The notes below the pieces were generated by a model. The model saw only the letters and a list, made by a program, of their open reading frames with translations, searched no databases and had not been told where the DNA came from. A DNA stretch of 64,000 nt, taken from NCBI RefSeq assembly GCF_036898095.1, contig NC_090729.1, positions 149,810,859 to 149,874,858 on the forward strand, read 5' to 3'. Position numbers and translations under genes: made by a program. Below, piece by piece: positions 1 to 13,800 of the stretch (position 1 is its first letter; every line of letters begins with the position of its first letter). This stretch comes from Palaemon carinicauda (lineage: Eukaryota; Arthropoda; Malacostraca; Decapoda; Palaemonidae).

Positions 1-3000
1 ATAATAATAATTAAAATTGAATTTAAATCTATAATAATAATAATAATTAAAATTAAAACTAAAATTATAATTAAAATAATAATAATAAATAACATTAATA
101 TTAAAATCAAAATAATAATAATGATTAAAATTGAATTTAAAATTAAAATAATAATAATGAAAATTAATACTAAAATTAAAATAATAATAATAATCAATAT
201 TAAACGTAAAATTGTAATAATAATAACAATTGAATTTAAAATTGAAATAATAATATTAATCAAAATTAGAATCAAATTTAAAATAAAAATATCTAAAATT
301 ATTAAAATTGAAATTGAAATTAAAATGATAATAATAATTAAAATTAATATTAAAATTAAAGTGATAATGATAAAATAAAAATTTGAATTATAATAAAGAT
401 AATAATCAAAATTAAAATTAAAATAATAGTACCAATTAAAATCCAAATTAAAAGTAAAATAATAATAATGATTGAAATTAAAATTAAAATGAAAAATAAT
501 GATAATAATTAGAATTAAGATTAAAATAATAAAATTAATGAAAACTAAAATTAATATTGTAATAATGATAACATAAAATTAGAATTAAATTAATAATAAT
601 GATTGAAATTAAAACTAAAATAATAGTAATAATTATAATTAAAATTAAAATTAAAATTAAAATACTAATAATAATCAAAATTGAAATTAAAATTAAAATT
701 AAAATAATGATAATGTTTAAAATTAAAGTTAAAATTAATATCAAAATAATAATAATTGAAATTAAAATTAAAATTAAAATAATAAAAATTAAAATAAAAA
801 CTAAAATGAAAATAATAATAATAATAAAATTAAAATAAAAACAATTAAAAAAACTAATTGAAATTAAAATTAAAATTAAAATTAAAATAATAATTTAGAT
901 AAAAAAAATTTAGAATTAAAATTAAAATTAAAATGATAATTAATATTATAATTGAAATTAATTCTCTGATAATAATGATAATTCATATTAAATTTAAATT
1001 ACAATTGAAATAATAATAATAAATTGATATTAAAATCAAAATAATAATAATAATTAAAATTGAAATTAAAATTAAAATAATATCAATTAAAATTAGGATT
1101 AAAATTGAAATAATAATAATTATTATTAAACGTAAAATTTAAATAATAATACTTAAAATTAAAATTGAAATGATAATAATAATCCAAATTAAAATCAAAT
1201 TTGAAATTGAAATAATAGAAATAATTAAATTTAAAATTAATATTAAAATAATGGTAATAATTGAAATTAAAATTAAAATTAAAATTAGAGTGATATTTAA
1301 AATAAAAATGAAAATTATAATAAAGATAATAATTAAAATCAAAATCAAAATAATAGTACCAATTAAATTCAAAATTAAATCTAAAACAATAATAGTAATA
1401 AAAATTCAAATGAAAATGTAAATGATAATGAAAATGTAAATGATAATGATAATTAAAATAAAATTAAAATTTAAGTAATAATAATAATTATAATTAATAT
1501 TAATAATAAAATAATAATATTAAATAATATTAAAATGAAAATTAAAATAATAATGATAATTAAAATTGAAATTCAATTAATAACAATGATAATAATTACA
1601 ATTAAAATTAAAATAATATTAATAATAATTAAAATTAAATTTAAAATTATAATTAAGATTAAAATTATAATTAAGTTTAAAATAATAATAATAATTAGAA
1701 TTAAAATTAAAATTAAAAAAATAATAATCAAAATGCAAATTGAAATTAAAATAATTGAAATTAAAATTAAGAATAAAATTCCAATAAAAATAATAATAAT
1801 GATAATTATAATTAGAATTAAAATAATAATTACAATTGAAATTAAAATGAAAATTAAAATATTAATTAAAATGAAAATTAAAATTTAAATTAAAATAATA
1901 ATGATTAAAATTAACATTAAAATTAAAATCAAAACAATAATAATAATAATAATCAAAATTAGAATTAAACCTAAAATAATAATGATAATTTAGGTTAAAA
2001 TTAAAATTAAGATAATAATAATTATTAAAATTAAAATTAAAATTAAAATAATAATAATAATCAAATTAAAATTATAATTAAAATAATATTAATAATTAAA
2101 ATTTGAAATAATATTAAAATTCAAATAATAGTAATAAACAAAATCAAAATTAAAATTAAAATAACAATGATTAAAACTAAAATTAGGATAATAATAATAA
2201 TTGAATTTGATATTAAAATTAAAATAATGCTAATAATTAAAAATAAAAGTAAAATTAAAATAATAATGATTAAAATTAAAATTGAAATTAGAATAATGAT
2301 AATAATTATAATTAAAACAAAAGTTAGAATAATAATAAAAATAATTGAATTTGAAATAAGAGTAATAATAAAATTCAAATTCAAATGAACAAAATAATTA
2401 TAATTGAAATTAAAATTAAAATGATAATAATAATTAAAATTGATATTAATATTATAATAAAAATAATTGAAATTAAATTTAAAATCAAAATAATGATAAT
2501 AGTTAAAATGAATAGTAAAATTGAGATAATAGTAATAATTATAATTAAAATTAGAATTAGAATAATAATAATAATTGAAATTAAAATTAAAATTAAAATT
2601 AAAATAATAATTGAAATTAAAATCAAAACTAATATTGAAATAATAATAATTAAAATTGAAAGTAAAATAGAAATAATATTAATTATTAAAATTAGAATTA
2701 GAATTAAAATAAAAATAATGATTAAAATCAAAATTAAAATATATATTAAAATAATAATAATAATTAAAATTAAGATTAAAAATAATATTAAAATAAAAAT
2801 TTAATTAGAATTAAAATTGAAATTAAAATTAAAATTGAAATAATAACAACAATTAAGACTAAAATTAAAATTGAAATAATAACAATAATTAAAATTAAAA
2901 TTAAAATTAAAATTAAAATTAAAATTGAATTAATACTAATAACAATTAAATTTAAGATTCAAATAAAAATAAAAATAAAAATAATGATAATAATTAACTT

Positions 3001-3870
3001 TAAAATTAAAACTTAAATAATAATAATGATATTATTAAAAATTAAAATGAAAAAAATAATATTAATTAAAATTAGAATTAAAAAAATAAAATTAGTGAAA
3101 ATCATAATTAATAATTGAATAATAATAATAGTATAAATTAAACTTAAAATAATAATAATGATTAAAATTGAAACTTATATAATCAAAATAATTATAATTA
3201 AAATTGAAATTAAAACAATAATAATAATTAAAACTAAAATTATGATAATAATTAAAATTGGAATTGAAATTAAAATTAAAATAATAACAATAATTAAAAT
3301 TAAAATTAAAATTAAAATTAAATAATAATAATAACAATTAAAATTAAAATTAGGTGATAATAATAAATAAAATTAGAATTAAAATTAAAATTGAATTAAT
3401 AATAATAATAATTAAATTTAAGATTCAAATTAAAATTAAAATAATAATAATAATAATAATAATAATAATTAACATTAAAATTAAAACTAAATAAATAATA
3501 ATGATTTTTATAAAAATGAAAATGAAAATGATAATAATAATTAAAATTAAAATACTAAAATTAATAAAAATTGAAATAAATATTTGAATAATGATAAGAG
3601 TTAAAATTATAATTAAAATAATAATAATGATTAAGATTAAAATAAAAATAATTATAAAAATTATAATTAAAATTGAAATTAAAATAATAATAATAATTAA
3701 AATTAAAATTAAAATAAGGATAATAATTAAAATTGAAATTAAAGTTAAAATTAATATTAAAATAATAATAATTAAAATTGAAATTAAAATTGAAATAATA
3801 TTAAAAATTAAAATTAAAATAAAAATAAAAATGATAATAATTTTTGAAATTAAAATCAAAATAAAATTAA
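1..3870 (+). repeat. Array segment: two A-type monomers plus B-block, type I
   Basis: It opens with A-type monomers (marker boxes at 205/431 and 1131/1358). It then passes into a B-block that holds AAAATTCCAAT (CC at 1781), the hairpin at 1968-1996 and the word AATGAACAAAATAATTAT near 2385, and ends at the AAT tract at 3871. The first ~3 kb is nearly identical to 39.69-42.8 kb, at an offset of about 39.69 kb. The segment boundaries are approximate. Confidence 0.7.
1968..1996. other. Hairpin AACCTAAA / TTTAGGTT, copy 1
   Basis: Perfect 8 bp arms around a 13 base loop. This is one of few places in the array where CC and GG occur. The same structure is at 21766-21794, 32104-32132 and 41658-41686, and with one end change at 12574-12602. 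Confidence 0.8.

Positions 3871-3960
<90 letters not shown>
3871..3960 (+). repeat. (AAT)30 microsatellite tract
   Basis: Thirty uninterrupted AAT units. The left flank (GAAATTAAAATCAAAATAAA) is shared with the tracts at 6475, 23232 and 33484, so these four are paralogous positions in different higher-order units. Confidence 0.97.
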
Positions 3961-5280
3961 TAAATTTAAAAATGAAATTATAATTAAAATAATATTTGAA
4001 TTCAAAAAAATATTTAAATTAAAACTAAAATTGAATCAAAAATAATAATAATAATTAAAATTAAAATTAAAATTATAATTAAAATAATAATAATAAATAA
4101 AATTAATATTGATATCAAAATAATAATAATAATTAGAATTCAAATTAGAATTAGAATAATGATAATTAAAATTACAATTAAAATAATAATAATAATCAAT
4201 ATTAAACGTAAAATTGAAATAATAAAAATTAAAATTAAAATTGAAATAATAGTAATAATTAGAATTAAAATCAAATTTAAAATAGAAATATTAAAAATAA
4301 TTAAAATAAAATTGAAATTAAAATAATAATAATAATAATTAACATTAAAAATAAAATTAAAATAATAATGATAATTAAAACAAAAATTAAAAATATAATA
4401 AAGATAATAATTAAAATTAAAATTAAAATAATAGTACTTATTAAAATAAAAAATAAAATGAAAATAATAATAATTAATATTAAACGTAAAATTGAAATAA
4501 TAATGATAATTAAAATTAAAATTGAAATAATAATAATAATCATAATTAAAATAAAATTTTAAATTGAAATAATAGAAATAATTAAAATTAAAATTGAAAT
4601 TAAAATAATGATAATAATTAAAATTAAAATTAAAATTATAATGATATTTAGAATAAAAATTAAAATTATAATAAAGATAATAATTAAAATCAAAATCAAA
4701 ATAATAGTACCAGTTAAATTCAAAATTAAACTTAAAATAATAATAGTAATTAAAATGAAAATAAAAATGTAAATGATAATAATAATTAAAATGAAATTAA
4801 AATTAAAATTGAAATAATAATAATAATTAAAATTGAAATTAAAATTAAAATAATAATAATTAAAATTAGTATTAAAATAAAAATAATATTAATTAATATT
4901 AAACGTAAAATTGAAATAATATTATTAATTAAAATCAAAATTGAAAAAATAATAATAATTAAAATCACAATTAAATTTAGAATTAAAATAATAGAAATGA
5001 TTAAAATTAAAATTGAAATTAAAATAATGATAATAATTAAAATTAAAATCAAAATTAAAATTATAATGATATTTAAAACAAAACTAAAGTTACAATAAAG
5101 ATAATAATTTAAATTTAAATCAAAATAATAGTACCAATTAAATTCAAAATCAAATTCAAAATAATAATAGTAATTAAAATTAAAATTAAAATGTAAATGA
5201 TTATTATAATTAACATAAAATTAGAATTAAAATTGAAATAATAATAATAATTAGAATTAATAAAAATATTAAAATGATAA
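3961..5280 (+). repeat. Array segment: shortened A-type monomers
   Basis: Three TAAACGTAAAATT boxes lie at 4207, 4485 and 4904, only 278 and 419 bp apart, against about 0.9 kb elsewhere. Two of the monomers are therefore truncated. The AGTACC box after the second is altered to AGTACT (about 4436). The third has a normal AGTACC at 5133. Confidence 0.65.
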
Positions 5281-6474
5281 TATTAAATAAAATTAAAATG
5301 AAAATTTATATAATAATAATAATTAAAATTAAAAATGAAATTAGAATAATGATAATAATTATAATTAAAATTAAAGTTACAATAATAATAATAATTGAAA
5401 TAAAAATAAAAATAAATATAATAATTAAAATTGAAATTGAAATTTAAATAAAAGTAATAATTAAAATTGAAATTAAAATTTAAATAAACAAAATAATTAT
5501 AAATGAATTTAGAATTTAAATAATAATAATTGAATTTGAAATTAATATTAGAATAATAAAAATAATTAAAATCAAATTTAAAAGCAAAATAATAATAATA
5601 ATAGTTAAAATGAAGAATAAAATTAAAATTATAGTAATAATTATAATTAAGATTAAAATTAGAATAATAATAATAATAATTGAAATTAAAATCAAAATTA
5701 AAATTGAAATGATATTTTAAATTAATAATTAAAATTAAAATTAGAATTAAAATGAAAATAATAATTAAAATCAAAATTAAAATCAAAATTAAAATCATAC
5801 TAATAATTAAAATTAAGATTGAAAATAAAATTAACATAATAATTCAATTAAAATTAAAATTGGCATTGAAATTAAAATTGAAATAATGACAATAATTAAA
5901 ATTGAAATTAAAATTAAAATTGAATAATAATAATAAGTAATATTAAAATTAAAATTAGGTTATAATAATAAATACAATTAAAATTGAAATTAACATTGAA
6001 TTAATAATAATAATATTTAAATTTAAGATTCAAATTAAAATTAAAATAGTAATAATAATAATTATAATTAACATTAAAATTAAAACTAAAATAATAATGA
6101 TATTAATTAAAAGTAAAATGAAAATGATAATAATAATTAAAATTAAAATTAAAATAATAAAATAATGAAAATTAAAATTAATATTTGAATAATGATAAGA
6201 GTTAAAATTAAAATTATAATAATAATAATGATTAAAATGAAAATAAAAATAATAATAAAAATTATAATTAAAATTGAAAGTAAAAAAATAATGATAATTA
6301 AAATTGAAATTAAAATAATGATAATAATTAGAATTGAAATTAAAGTTAAAATTAATATTAAAATAAAGATAATTAAAATTGAAATTAAAATTGAAATAAT
6401 ATTAAAAATTAAAATTCAAATGAAAATAAAAATGATAACAATAATTATTGAAATTAAAGTTGAAATAAAATTCA
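5281..6474 (+). repeat. Array segment: B-block, type II (first copy)
   Basis: It carries the diagnostic word TTGGCATTGAAATTAAAATT (GGC at 5862), shared only with 22616 and 32958, and leads into the AAT tract at 6475. Much of it matches 22.2-23.2 kb and 32.5-33.5 kb in order. The hairpin/AAAATTCCAAT part seen in other B-blocks is absent here, so this copy is 5' truncated. Confidence 0.65.
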
Positions 6475-6513
<39 letters not shown>

Positions 6514-6514
6514 C

Positions 6515-6567
<53 letters not shown>
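6475..6567 (+). repeat. (AAT)31 tract with one interruption
   Basis: Thirty-one triplets, one of them changed to CAT at 6514. It is paralogous to the tracts at 3871, 23232 and 33484. Confidence 0.96.
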
Positions 6568-8000
6568 CAAAGTTAAAAATGAAATTAAAATTAAAATAAT
6601 AATTTAATTCAAAAAATGTTTTAAATTAAAATTTAAATTAAATCAAAAATAATGATAATAATAATTAAATTAAAATTAATTTTATAATTAAAATAATAAT
6701 AATAATTAAAATTAATGTTGAAATAAAAGTAATAATAATAATAATTAAAATTGAAATTAAAATTAAAATAATGATAATAATAATTAAAATTAAAAATAAA
6801 GCTGAAATAATAATGATAATTAAAACAAAAATTAAAATTATAATTAGGATAATAATCAAAATTAAAATTAAAATAATAGTACCAATTGAAATCAAAATTA
6901 AAAAGAAAATAATAATATTGATTAAAATTTAAATTAAAATCGAAATGATTATAATAATTAAAATTATGATTAAAATAATAACATTAATGAAATTTAGAAT
7001 TAATATTTGAATAATGATTGTTAAATTTAGAATTAGAATTATAATAATGATTAAAAGTAAAAGTAAAATAAAAATAATTATTATAATTAAAATTAAATTA
7101 AAATAATAATAATAATCAAAATTAAAATTAAAATAATGATAATAATTAAAATTAAGATTAAAGATAGAATTGATATTAAAATAATAATAATTAAAATTAA
7201 AATTAAAATTGAAATAATATTAAAAATTAGAATTTAAATTAAAATAATAATAATAATTAAAATTAAAATTAAAATAAAATTAGAATAATAATAATAATTA
7301 AAATTAATATTAAAATTAAAATAAAACAATAATTTAATAAAAAAAATTAAAATTAAAATTAAAATAATAATTAAAATCAAATTAAAATTAAATCTATAAT
7401 AATAATAATAATAACTCAAATAAAAAAAATTTAATTAAAATAATAATAATATTCAAAATTAATATTAAAATAAAAATTGAAATAATATTAATTAAAATTA
7501 AAATCAAATTTAAAGTAAAATAATAAAAATAATTAAAATTGGAATTTAAATGAAAATGATAATAATAATTAAAATTGAAATTGAAATTAAAATAATAATA
7601 ATAATTAAAATGAAAATCTAAATCATAATAAAGATAATTATTAAAATTAAAATTAAATTAATAGTACCAATTAAAATCAAAATTAGAATTAAAATAATAA
7701 TAATGATTAAAATTAGAATGAAAAATAATAATAGTTAAAATAAAAATTAATATAATAAAATTAATGAAAATTAAAATTAATATTGTAATAATGATAAGTT
7801 AAAATTAAAACTAAAATAATAATAATGATTAAAATTAAATCTAAAATAATAATGATAATTATAATTAAAATTGAAATAATAATAAAAATTTTAATATAAA
7901 ATTAAAATTAATATAACGATAATAATTACAATTAAAGTTAAAGTTAAAATTAATATTAAAATAATAAAAATTAAAATTGAAATTAAAATTGAAATATTAA
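6568..8000 (+). repeat. Array segment: monomers lacking the ACGT box
   Basis: Two AGTACCAATT boxes (6881, 7666) are present with no TAAACGT box in front of them. The order of words matches 23.3-24.7 kb and 33.55-35.0 kb, including the run AAAAAAATTTAATTAAAATAA near 7420 (compare 24150 and 34400). Confidence 0.6.
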
Positions 8001-11000
8001 AAATAAAAATAAAAATAAAAATATTAATAATAATTAAGATTAAAATTAAAATTAAATTAAAATCAAAATTAAAATTAAAATTAAGATAATGATAATAATT
8101 ACAATTAAAATTAAAGTTAAAATAATAATAATTAAAATTGAAATGAAATCTATAATAATTATAATAATTAAAATTAAAAATAATATTATAATTAGAATAA
8201 AAATAATAATTAAAATCAATATTACAACCAAAATAATAATAATGATTAAAATTGAATTCAAAATAAAAATAATAATAATTAAAATTAATATTAAAATAAA
8301 AATAATAATAATAATCAATATTAAACGTAAAATTGAAATAATAATAACAATTGAAATTAAAATTGAAATAATAATATTAATTAAAATTAAAATCAAATTT
8401 AAAATAAAAATAATAAAAATAATTAAAATTGAAATTGAAATTGAAATGAAAATAATAATCAAAATTAATATTAAGATTAAAATGATAATGATGAAATAAA
8501 AATTTTAATTGTAATAGAGATAATAATTAAAATTAAAATTAAAATAATAGTACCAATTAAAATAAAAATTAAAAGTAAAATTATAATAATGACTGAAATT
8601 GAAATTAAAATGGAAAATAATAATAATAATTAGAATTAAAAATAAAACAATAAAATTAATGAACATTGAAATTAATATTGTAACAATGATAAGTTAAAAT
8701 TAAAATAAAAATAATAATAATGAATAAAATTAAAACTAAAATAATAATAATAATTATAATTAAAACTAAAATTAAAATAATAATAATCAAAATTAAAATT
8801 AAAATTAAATAATGATAATAATTGAAATTAAAATTAAAGTTAAAATTATTATTAAAAAATAATAATTAAAATTGAAATTGAAATTGAAATAATTTAAAAA
8901 ATAAAAATAAATCTAATAATAATATTTAAAATTAAAATTAAAATAAAATTAAAATAATAATAATAATTAAAATAAAATCTAAATTGAAATTAAAATAATC
9001 TAATTAAAAAAAATTTAAAATAAAATCAAAATTAAAATGATAATTAGAATTAGAATTAAAATTAAATCTATAATAATAATGATAATGCAAATAAAAATTG
9101 GAATTATAATTAAAATAATAATAATAATAAATAAATATTAAAATCAAAATAATAATAATAATTAAAATTCAAATAAAAATTAAAATAATAATAATTAAAA
9201 TTAATATTAAAATTAAAATAATAATAATTAATATTAAACGTAAAATTGAAATAATAATAATTATGAAAATTAAAATTGAAATAATAATAATAATTAAAAT
9301 TGAAATCAAATTTAAAGTAAAATAATAAAAATAATTAAAATTAAAATTGAAATAAAAATGATAATAATTAAAATAAAAATAAAAATAAAAATAATAATAA
9401 TTAAAATTAAAATTTAAATCATAATAAAGATAATTATTAAAATTAAAATTAAAATAATAGTACCAATTCAAATCAAAATTAGAAATAAAATAATAATAAT
9501 GATTAAAATTAGAATGAAAAATAATTATAGATAAAATTAAAATTAAAATAATAAAATTAATGAAAATTAAAATTAATATTGTAATAATGATAAGTTAAAA
9601 TTGAAATTAAAAAAATAATAATGATTAAAATTAAGTCTAAAATAATAATGATAATTATAATTAAAATTGAAATAAAAATAATAATAATAATTAAAATTAA
9701 AATTAAAATTAAAATAATGATAATAATTACAACTAAAATTAAAGTTCAAATTAATATTAAAATAGTAATAATTAAAATTGAAATTAAAATTGAAATATTA
9801 AAAATAAAAATTAAAAAAAATAAAAAATATTAATAATAATTAAAATTAAAATTAATATTAAATTGATATCAAAATTGAAATTAAAATAATGATAATAATT
9901 ACAATTAAAATTAAACTTAGAATTAATATTAAAATAATGATAATTAAAATTAAAATTGAATCTATACTAAAAACAATAATTAAAATTAAAAATAATATTA
10001 TAATTAGAATAAAAATAATAATTAAAATTAATATTACAATCAAAATAATAATAATGATTAAAATTGAATTTAAAATAAAAATAATAATAATTAAAATTCA
10101 TATCAAAATTAAAATAATAATGATAATCAATATTAAACGTAAAATTTAAATAATAATAACAATTGAAATTAAAATTGAAACAATAATATTAATTAAAATT
10201 AAAATCAAATTTAAAATGAAAATAATAAAAATAATTAAAATTGAAATTGAAATTGAAATGATAATAATAATTAAAATTAATATTGAAATCAAAATGATAA
10301 TGATAAAATAAAAATTTGAATTATAATAAAGATAACAATTAAAATTAAAATTAAAATAATAGTACCAATTAAAATCAAAATTGAAAGTAAAATTAAAATA
10401 ATGATTGAAATTGAAATTAAAATGAAAAATAATGATAATAATTAGAATTAAAATTAAAACAATAAAATTAATGAAAATTAAAATTAATATTGTAACAATG
10501 ATAAGTTAAAATTAAAATTAAAATAATAATAATGAATAAAATTAAAACTAAAATAATAATTATTATAATTAAAACTAAAATTAAAATAATAATAATCAAA
10601 ATTAAAATTAAAATTAAATAATTATAATAATTGAAATTAAAATTAAAGTTAAAATTATTATTAAAAAATAATAATTAAAATTGAAATTAAAATTGAAATA
10701 ATTTTAAAAATAAAAATAAAAATAATAATAATAATTGAAATTGAAATTAAAATTAAAAGAAAATTAAAATAATAATAATAATTAAAATAAAATTGAAATT
10801 ATAATAATTTAATTAAAAAAATTAGGATTAAAATTAAAATTAAAATGATAATTAGAATTAGAATTAAAATTAAATCTATAATAATAATGATAATGCAAAT
10901 AAAAATGAAAATTATAATTAAAATGATAATAATAATAAATAAATATTGAAATTAAAATAATGATAATAATCAATATTAAACGTAAAATTTAAATAATAAT

Positions 11001-12120
11001 AACAATTGAAATTAAAATTGAAATAATAATATTAATTAAAATTAAAATCAAATTTAAAATAAAAATAATTAAAATAATTAAAATTGAAATTGAAATGAAA
11101 ATTATAATAATAATTAAAATTAATATTAAAATTAAAATGATAATGATAAAATAAAAATTTGAATTATAATAAAGATAATAATTAAAATTAAAATTAAAAT
11201 AATAGTACCAATTAAAATCCAAATTGAAAGTAAAATTATAATAATGATTGAAATTGAAATTAAAATGAAAAATAATGATAATAATTAGAATTAGGATTAA
11301 AATAATAAAATTAATGAAAACTAGAATTAATATTGTAATAATGATAACTTAAAATTAAAATTAAAATATTAATACTGATTGAAATTAAAACTAAAATAAT
11401 AGTAATAATTATAATTAAAATTAAAATCAAAATAATAATAAAAATCAAAATTAAAATTAAAATTAAAATTAAAATAATGATAATGTTTAAAATAAAGTTA
11501 AAATTCATATCAAAATAATAATAATTAAAATTAAAATTAAAATTAAAATAATAATAATAAAATTAAAATAAAAACATTTCAAAGAATTAATTAAAATTAA
11601 AATTAAAATTAAAATATTAATTTAATTAAAATGATAATTAAAATTATAATTGAAATTAAATCTCTAATAATGATGATAATTCAAATTTAAATTTAAATTA
11701 CAATTGAAATAATAATAAATTGATATTAAAATCAAAATAATAATAATAATTAGAATTGAAATTAAAATTAAAATAATATTAATTGAAATTAGGATTAAAA
11801 TTGAAATAATAATAATTATTATTAAACGTAAAATTTAAATAATAATAATAATTAAAATTAAAACTGAAATAATAATAATAATCAAAATTAAAATCAAATT
11901 TGAAATTGAAATAATGGAAATGATTAAAATAAAATTGAAATTAAAATAATGATAATAATTAAAATTAAAATCAAAATTAAAATTATAAAGATATTTAAAA
12001 CAAAAATAAAAATTATAATAAAGATAATAATTAAAATCAAAATCAAAATAGTAGTACCAATTAAATCCAAAATTAAATCTAAAACAATAATAGTAATTAA
12101 AATTAAAATGAAAATGTAAA
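8001..12120 (+). repeat. Array segment: run of five A-type monomers
   Basis: TAAACGT boxes at 8326, 9239, 10138, 10981 and 11827 give spacings of 913, 899, 843 and 846 bp. Each is followed by AGTACC at 8552, 9462, 10364, 11207 and 12056. Other shared words include CAAATTTAAAATAAAAATAA after the first box, AAATTTGAATTATAATAAAG before the second, and AATATTGTAATAATGATAAG after it. Confidence 0.75.
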
Positions 12121-12461
12121 TGATAATAATAATTAAAATTAAATTAAAATTAAAATTGAAATAATAATAATAATTATAATTAATATTAATATTAAAATAA
12201 TAATATTAAATATAATTAAAATGAAAAATAAAATAATAACGATAATTAAAATTGAAATTCAATTAAAAACAATGATAATAATTACAAGTAAAATTAAAAT
12301 AATAATAATAATAATTAAAATTAAATTTAAAATTAGGAAAATAATAATTAAAATGCAAGTTAAAATTAGAATAATTGAAATTGAAATTAAGAATAAAATT
12401 CCAATTAAAATAATAATAATGATAATTATAATTAGAATTTAAATAAAATAAAATTAAAATT

Positions 12462-12500
12462 AAAATTTTAATTAAAATTTTAATTAAAATTTTAATTAAA
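12462..12500. repeat. Triplicated palindromic 12-mer AAAATTTTAATT
   Basis: Three tandem copies of a 12-mer that contains the palindrome TTTTAATTAAAA. It is strand-symmetric, unlike the rest of the array, and the paralogous place at 1860-1890 has no such triplication. Confidence 0.8.
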
Positions 12501-13320
12501 ATAATAATGATTAAAATTAACATTAAAATTAAAATCAAAACAATAATAATAATAATAATCAAAATTAGAATTATACCTAAAATAATAATAATAATTTAGG
12601 TTAAAATTTAAATTAAAATAATAATAATTATTAAAATTAAAATTAAAATGAAAATAATAATAATAATTAAATTAAATTATAATTAAAATAATAATAATAA
12701 TAATTAAAATTTGAAATAATATTAAAATTCAAATAATAATAATTAAATCAGAATTAAAATTAAAATAACAATGATTAAAATTAAAATTAGGATAATAATA
12801 ATTGAATTTGATATTAAAATTAAAATAATAGTAATAATTAAAAATAAAATTAAAATAGAAATAATAATGATTAAAATTAAAATTAAAATTAGAATAATGA
12901 TAATAATTATAATTAAAACAAAAGTTAAAATAATAATTGAAATTGAAATAATAGTAATAATAAAATTAAAATTCAAATGAACAAAATAATTATAATTGAA
13001 ATTGAAATTAAAATAATAATAATAATTGAAATTTATATTAATATTATTATAAAAATAATAAAATTAAATTTAAAATCAAAATAATGATAATAGTTAAAAT
13101 AAATAGTAAAATTAAAATAATAGTAATAATTATAATCAGAATTAGAATAATAATAATAATTGAAATTAAAATTAAAATTAAAATCAAAATAATAATTGAA
13201 ATTAAAATCAAAACTAATCTTGAAATAATAATAATTAAAATTGAAAGTAAAATAGAAATAATATTAATTATTAAAATTAGAATTAAAATAAAAATAAAAA
13301 TAATTATTAAAATCAAAATT

Positions 13321-13380
13321 AAAATATATATTAAAATAACACTAATAATTAAAATATATATTAAAATAATACTAATAATT
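13321..13380 (+). repeat. 30 bp tandem duplication
   Basis: AAAATATATATTAAAATAA followed by CACTAATAATT, then the same 30 bp again with one C-to-T change. Paralogs at 2737 and 42427 have a single copy. Confidence 0.85.
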
Positions 13381-13800
13381 AAAATCAAGATTAAAATTGA
13401 AATTAAAATAATAATTTAATTAAAATTAAAATTGAAATTAAAATTAAAATTGAAATAAAAACAATAATTAGGACTAAAATTAAATTTGAAATAATAGCAA
13501 TAATTGAAATTGAAATTAAAATCAAAATTGAATTAATAATAATAATAATTAAATTTAAGATTCAAATAAAAATAATAATAATAATAATGATAATAATTAA
13601 CATTAAAATTAAAACTAAAATAATAATAATGATATTATTAAAAAATAAAATGAAAAAAATAATAATAATTAGAATTAAAATTAAAAAAATAAAATTAATA
13701 ATAATTAAAATTGAAATCAATATTTGAATAATGATAATAGTTAAATTTGAAATCAGAATAATAATAATTATTGAAATTAAAACTGAAATAATAAAAATAA

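Larger units (their letters stand above)
12121..13800 (+). repeat. Array segment: B-block, type I (second copy)
   Basis: It contains AAAATTCCAAT (CC at 12401), the hairpin at 12574-12602, and the AATGAACAAAATAATTATAA word near 12976. It lacks the GGCATTG word and has no long AAT tract at its end. It holds two private features: a palindromic 12-mer triplet near 12462 and a 30 bp tandem duplication at 13321-13380. Confidence 0.65.
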
